Assembly (NCBI GenBank): GCA_030611045.1 | Contig: JAUWQN010000004.1 | Span: 1-48,299, forward strand | Reading direction: 5' to 3' | DNA length: 48,299 nt | Source: Methanosarcinales archaeon | GTDB taxonomy: Archaea > Halobacteriota > Syntropharchaeia > Alkanophagales > Methanospirareceae | Shown: piece by piece, positions 44,553 to 48,299 of the stretch | Layout: every line of letters starts with the position of its first letter | Position numbering within the stretch: the first letter of the stretch is position 1 | Position numbers and translations under genes: made by a program | Notes under the pieces: generated by a model | Databases searched by the model: none | Seen by the model: only the letters and a program-made list of their open reading frames with translations | What the model was told of the DNA's origin: nothing

Positions 44553-46874
44553 ATGAACAAGAACATTGTCCTAATTGGACTGATCTTAGGAATCATTTTA
44601 ACCGCTGGTTGTGTTGAGCAACCAGCACCGCTTCCTCCAGAAGAGGGGTTAGCCACATTACAAACAGAACCCATTGATTTATCCGGGGTTCAACCAGAGG
44701 AGGAGCTGAGGTTCATCGGACATTATTCATTAGATGCTCTGAATATCACGTTACAGACGTCGCAATATAGTTTGCCCTTGCAAACCGACGAAATATACAA
44801 TTTCGACGATTTCGGTACCAAAATTCCGTTAACTGAGGATGCTTCACAACTGCTGGAAACGAACGGTTTTGTCGTTATCAGCAATCCGCTCAACCCGCAA
44901 GAGGAGGATATTACAGAGCCTTATAAAACGCTGAAGGAACGCGATATACCGATATTTATCACTTCGGACTCGCTCTTACATCTGTACCATATCCAATTTG
45001 ACGAAACGCTCAGACAAATTGAGGAACGCGAATTTTACGATACAATCTGGGAAATCAGTCTGGAGCTGCTGAACGATTCGATAGAAGATTATAACAGTTA
45101 TAGTGGTGACGTAAAAGAAGCATCGAGAAGAAATGCCGCTTATTTCGCGGTTGGACTGAGCTTGTTACAGCCAAAGGAGGAACAGGTCTGTCAAAGTCAA
45201 TACGAATGGGAATGCACTGACGCGTATTTCGAACCTGAGGATTTGGGAAAGTATAAGTTTGAGGTACCTGATTTTGTTAACTCAGACGTCGAGAGGGAAC
45301 TGGCTTTGATAGAAGAACATGCAGGCTTTGCAGAATCCCCTATCTTCAGATACAGCGAGGATTACTCACAATACGTGCCACGAGGTCATTATACACGCAG
45401 CGAAAAGCTGAAGAATTATTTTAAGGCGTTTATGTGGTACGGGCGGATGAGCTTTTTGCTGAAAGGCGGTCCTGAAGGTTTAGTTTCCACTGAAGACGCT
45501 AAAATACAGACCATGGGCGCGGTGCTCATAGCCTCGGAATTTAGCGGAAATCAAGAACTGCAAGACAAGTGGGATAGAATCTACTCCGTAACGGCCTTCT
45601 ACGTTGGTCTTTCAGATGATTTAGGGCCTTATGAGTACAGAGAAGCGATGAATTCTGTGTTTACGGGAACGTTCGAGCAGACTGCGTTAACCGAAGAGAA
45701 TGTGGGAGATTTAAAGGCGAAGTTGGCTGAGTATAGATCGCCACAGATATACGGCGGAACGGGAGATTGTGTTATTCTCCCGCCTTTCACACCTGAACAG
45801 GCAGACCAATGTTTGGAAGACACAAAGGGATTCAGATTGATGGGGCAGCGGTTCATTCCTGATTCCTACATGTTTTCTAATTTGGTCGGTGCGTATACGG
45901 ATGTTTACGTAGGGGATAAAGACCCGAAGCCATTTACGTATGTTGTTTCCGGTGCTGGACGACCTATAAGAGGATTCCCGAGGGGATTGGATGTCATGGC
46001 ACTTTTAGGTTCTGATCGTGCGAAAGAGTTACTGGACGAGCTGGACGATTCCAACTATAAGCGGTATGACGAGGCGTATAAAGAATTGGACGATGAATTT
46101 AACTCTTTTAGCGATGCTGATTGGAATAGAAATCTGTATTGGAGCTGGTTGTTTACGCTACAGCCGTTGTTAAAAGAATACGGAACCGGGTACCCGACAT
46201 TCATGCAGACCACAGCATGGCAGGATAAAGAGCTTACTACTGCTCTGGCTTCGTGGACTGAGTTACGGCATGATACTATACTGTATGCGAAACAGAGCTA
46301 TACGATGGCGGAAACCGGGATGCCGATGCCTACACCCGAGAAAAAAGTGGTTGGCTATGTCGAGCCAGTGCCTGAGTTTTACAACAGATTGCTGGCATTA
46401 ACACAGATGACCACTGACGGGTTGGAGAGCATGAACGTTTTGGACGATGCATCAGCATATCGGTTAGAGCGTTTAGAAACGATTTTAGAGCGATTGGTTC
46501 TCCTGTCGGAGAAGGAATTGAAAAACGAAGAATTGACAGCGGAGGATTACGAGTTCATCGAGAACTTTGGTGATGAGTTGAACGCGGTTATAAGCGAGGT
46601 GGATGACAAAGCGAAGAAGACGACCATAGTTGCGGATGTACATACCGAGGGGAATACACGACAGGTTCTGGAAGAAGGTGTCGGGTATGTTGATATGATT
46701 GTCGTCGCGTATAAGGTTCCTGACGGCAGGATTTTAATTGGTGCGGGGCCGGTAATGAGTTATTACGAATTTAAGCAGCCGATGCAAGAGCGACTCACCG
46801 ACGAGAAATGGCGGGAGATGCTGAGCACGGAACCGCCAGAAAGACCGGAATGGTATGCTAATTTCGCGGCATGA
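44553..46874 (+). CDS. DUF3160-containing lipoprotein
   Basis: 773 residues. The N-terminus is a lipoprotein signal: IGLILGIILTAGCVEQP with the lipobox LTAGC and Cys20 as the anchor. The mature protein is large and acidic; the family-typical part is IPIFITSDSLLHLYHIQFDE with many Trp/Tyr-rich helices (GHYTRSEKLKNYFKAFMWYG, WNRNLYWSWLFTLQPLLKEY) and EPVPEFYNRLLALTQMTTDG. DUF3160 proteins are surface proteins of bacteria and archaea with no known activity. It has a short Shine-Dalgarno (AAGGA) seven bases before ATG. The gene is intact and long, unlike its decayed upstream neighbour. Confidence 0.85.
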   Translation: MNKNIVLIGLILGIILTAGCVEQPAPLPPEEGLATLQTEPIDLSGVQPEEELRFIGHYSLDALNITLQTSQYSLPLQTDEIYNFDDFGTKIPLTEDASQLLETNGFVVISNPLNPQEEDITEPYKTLKERDIPIFITSDSLLHLYHIQFDETLRQIEEREFYDTIWEISLELLNDSIEDYNSYSGDVKEASRRNAAYFAVGLSLLQPKEEQVCQSQYEWECTDAYFEPEDLGKYKFEVPDFVNSDVERELALIEEHAGFAESPIFRYSEDYSQYVPRGHYTRSEKLKNYFKAFMWYGRMSFLLKGGPEGLVSTEDAKIQTMGAVLIASEFSGNQELQDKWDRIYSVTAFYVGLSDDLGPYEYREAMNSVFTGTFEQTALTEENVGDLKAKLAEYRSPQIYGGTGDCVILPPFTPEQADQCLEDTKGFRLMGQRFIPDSYMFSNLVGAYTDVYVGDKDPKPFTYVVSGAGRPIRGFPRGLDVMALLGSDRAKELLDELDDSNYKRYDEAYKELDDEFNSFSDADWNRNLYWSWLFTLQPLLKEYGTGYPTFMQTTAWQDKELTTALASWTELRHDTILYAKQSYTMAETGMPMPTPEKKVVGYVEPVPEFYNRLLALTQMTTDGLESMNVLDDASAYRLERLETILERLVLLSEKELKNEELTAEDYEFIENFGDELNAVISEVDDKAKKTTIVADVHTEGNTRQVLEEGVGYVDMIVVAYKVPDGRILIGAGPVMSYYEFKQPMQERLTDEKWREMLSTEPPERPEWYANFAA

Positions 46875-46921
46875 GCTGTTGCAAAACGATGAATTTCGGG
46901 AGACAGAATAAATAGAATGAT

Positions 46922-46933
46922 AAAATATAAAAA
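46922..46933 (+). promoter_or_regulatory. TATA box of the rubrerythrin-desulfoferrodoxin unit
   Basis: AAAATATAAAAAGG lies 37-48 bp upstream of the rubrerythrin start. Start of transcription near 46953 would leave a 17-nt leader holding the SD sequence GAGGTGA. Confidence 0.45.
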
Positions 46934-46969
46934 GGCAGAACTATAACTTAAGTAACTGAGGTGAAAATT

Positions 46970-47554
46970 ATGAAAAAAACAATTGAAAATTTAACTAAGG
47001 CATTTATTGGTGAGAGCCAGGCAAGAAACCGCTATACGTTCTATGCTAAAATCGCCAAGAAAGAAGGATTTGAACAGATTGCAGAGATTTTACTGATTAC
47101 CGCGGAGAATGAAAAAGCGCATGCCAAGAGACTGTTTGAACATATACAGGAACTGAAGAAGAAGTTGGGTGGGGATTTAGAGGAGATAACAGTTGAGGCT
47201 GCAGCGCCAACAACTTACAGTGATACAGCCCAGAACTTGAAAGCGGCAATTGCGGGGGAGAATTATGAATACACAGAGATGTATCCGGAATTTGCCAGGG
47301 TGGCGGAAGAAGAGGGTTTGCCTGAGATAGCCGCGAGATTAAAGGCATTTGCCAGTGCCGAAGAGCATCATGAGGAGCGGTACAAGAAATTATTGAAAGA
47401 AGTAGAAGCTGGCACGGTCTTCAAAAAAGACGAAGAAGTTTGGTGGGTTTGCCGTGAATGTGGTTATCTCCATTTTGGAAGAGAACCGCCGGAGAAATGC
47501 CCTTCTTGCGATCACGCGAGAAGCTATTATCAAATCAAATGCGAGGAGTTCTGA
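46970..47554 (+). CDS. rbr: Rubrerythrin
   Basis: Non-heme diiron peroxidase that protects anaerobes from hydrogen peroxide. The four-helix ferritin-like part has [20 protein letters not shown] and [20 protein letters not shown], then [20 protein letters not shown] and [20 protein letters not shown]. The C-terminal rubredoxin-like iron site is [21 protein letters not shown] chose ATG at 46970 because GAGGTGA lies six bases before it, rather than a GTG nine bases upstream. Length 194. Next to a superoxide reductase, 24 bp downstream. Confidence 0.95.
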   Translation: MKKTIENLTKAFIGESQARNRYTFYAKIAKKEGFEQIAEILLITAENEKAHAKRLFEHIQELKKKLGGDLEEITVEAAAPTTYSDTAQNLKAAIAGENYEYTEMYPEFARVAEEEGLPEIAARLKAFASAEEHHEERYKKLLKEVEAGTVFKKDEEVWWVCRECGYLHFGREPPEKCPSCDHARSYYQIKCEEF

Positions 47555-47578
47555 ATTTAGGATGGGTATAGGTATAAT

Positions 47579-47956
47579 ATGACGGAACGAAGGCAAATTT
47601 ATAGATGCAATTCTTGCGGGAACATAGTTGAGGTCTTACACGCAGGAGACGGTGAGCTTGTATGCTGCGGGCAGCCAATGGAGTTGCTTAAAGAAAAGAC
47701 TGAAGATGCCGGGCTGGAGAAGCATGTACCAGTGATTGAAAAGACAGAAACAGGGCTAAAGGTGAAAGTTGGCTCTGTTTCTCATCCGATGGAAGAGAAG
47801 CATTACATCGAATGGATAGAGGTAATCGCAGATGGTCGTGTTTACAGGAAGTTCTTGAAGCCCGGCGATAAACCGGAAGCGGAGTTTGAACTAAAATCGG
47901 AGGAAATTGGGGCACGCGAGTACTGCACTATACATGGCTTGTGGAAATCCGAATGA
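47579..47956 (+). CDS. dfx: Desulfoferrodoxin (superoxide reductase)
   Basis: Reduces superoxide to peroxide without making oxygen. The N-terminal desulforedoxin centre has C10, C13 ([12 protein letters not shown]) and C29, C30 (LVCCGQPM). The catalytic iron ligands are H49, H69, H75, C116 and H119, with E47 and K48 in the EKHVPVIE loop. This is the 2-iron form, 125 residues, complete. The rubrerythrin next to it removes the peroxide produced, so the pair makes a full detoxification route. Confidence 0.96.
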   Translation: MTERRQIYRCNSCGNIVEVLHAGDGELVCCGQPMELLKEKTEDAGLEKHVPVIEKTETGLKVKVGSVSHPMEEKHYIEWIEVIADGRVYRKFLKPGDKPEAEFELKSEEIGAREYCTIHGLWKSE

Positions 47957-48130
47957 ATATTTTATAGCGCACGGCCAGCCGTTCGTACTAAAGCGAGACT
48001 AAGGAAAGTTTTATTCTTCCTTGCCTCGCTATCGCTGCTCTTGTCTATAGCCCGAAAACGTTGGTGACTGTAGTATTCGGTATAGTGTGAGCTGCAAAAC
48101 GGTCGATCCGATGGGGTGAGGTGTAAAGAG

Positions 48131-48299
48131 ATGAAAAGAAGGAAAAGCATGGAGAGGGGAGGTACATCCACAGGGAGTATATACGCAATACTGCGGATAT
48201 ACTGGAGTTATATGAAATTGCCCGAACTTTTATATTATTTCATCACACGGCCCTTTGTATTGGATTTACATGTTAAATATTCCGTTTTCATGGGACTTA
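48131..48299 (+). CDS. Partial hypothetical CDS, runs off window
   Basis: ATG at 48131 is preceded by GGGGTGAGGTGTAAAGAG, a good Shine-Dalgarno region. The frame is open for 56 codons to the window edge: MKRRKSMERGGTSTGSIYAI, then LRIYWSYMKLPELLYYFITR and a further hydrophobic part. The basic start followed by aromatic and hydrophobic residues suggests a membrane-associated protein. Too little is present to name a family. Confidence 0.5.
   Translation, partial: MKRRKSMERGGTSTGSIYAILRIYWSYMKLPELLYYFITRPFVLDLHVKYSVFMGL

Overview
This window looks like a stretch of a euryarchaeal chromosome of moderate G+C content. Evidence that it is archaeal: an RNA polymerase operon with subunits H, B, A' and A'' followed by L30e, an archaeal two-KH NusA, S12 and S7; a protein-type RNase P subunit; eIF5A; a proteasome beta subunit; aCPSF1; archaeal-type GlyRS and GluRS; and two CCA-less tRNAs. 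The methanofuran gene mfnD, the archaeal aromatic pathway pair (ADTH synthase and 3-dehydroquinate synthase II), NikR and an anaerobic oxygen-defence pair point to a methanogen-related anaerobe. An ANME-1 or Syntrophoarchaeia-like lineage is my guess, not something the sequence proves.

Layout. Positions 1-2.6 kb hold a cut-off glycosyltransferase and three 5'-truncated genes (ATP-grasp ligase, methyltransferase, MscS fragment) that look like rearranged DNA. From 2.7 to 14.0 kb, all on the minus strand, lie TRAM, rps7, rps12, nusA, rpl30e, rpoA2, rpoA1, rpoB, rpoH, tRNA-Lys, a CinA-type amidase and a PUA protein. At 14.2-14.5 kb is a divergent RNase P gene, followed by about 1 kb of sparse DNA with small ORFs and a diverged direct repeat. 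From 15.8 to 25.3 kb runs one long minus-strand operon: trpB2-trpE-trpG-trpD-trpC-trpF-trpB-trpA, an ATP-NAD kinase family gene and an alpha/beta hydrolase. Its promoter carries a palindrome at the predicted transcription start. From 25.5 to 28.6 kb are glyS, a four-CBS protein, an EF-Tu domain-2-like protein and eIF5A.

From 28.8 to 37.8 kb, mostly plus strand: a DUF21/CBS membrane protein, a 28-residue basic COX24-like protein on the minus strand, a duplicated-domain protein, mfnD, and a tight cluster JAMM-ribL-nikR-psmB followed by aCPSF1 and the two aromatic-pathway genes. These two supply the precursor that can end as chorismate for the trp operon. From 37.9 to 39.7 kb is gltX (minus).

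From 39.8 kb to the end the region is more accessory: a small membrane protein, a radical SAM enzyme, a decayed HTH regulator, a membrane-anchored Ig-like protein, a frameshifted archaemetzincin, tRNA-Pro, a secreted Gln-rich coiled-coil protein, a frameshifted UPF0282 hydrolase, a large DUF3160 lipoprotein, and the rubrerythrin-desulfoferrodoxin pair.

The most notable points are: two genes (nusA and the COX24-like gene) that appear to start at CTG and ATT behind good Shine-Dalgarno sequences; the COX24-like mini-protein itself; the proteasome/JAMM/NikR cluster; a near-identical internal duplication in an unrecognised protein; a palindromic candidate operator for the trp operon; and a cluster of decayed genes between 41 and 44.5 kb.
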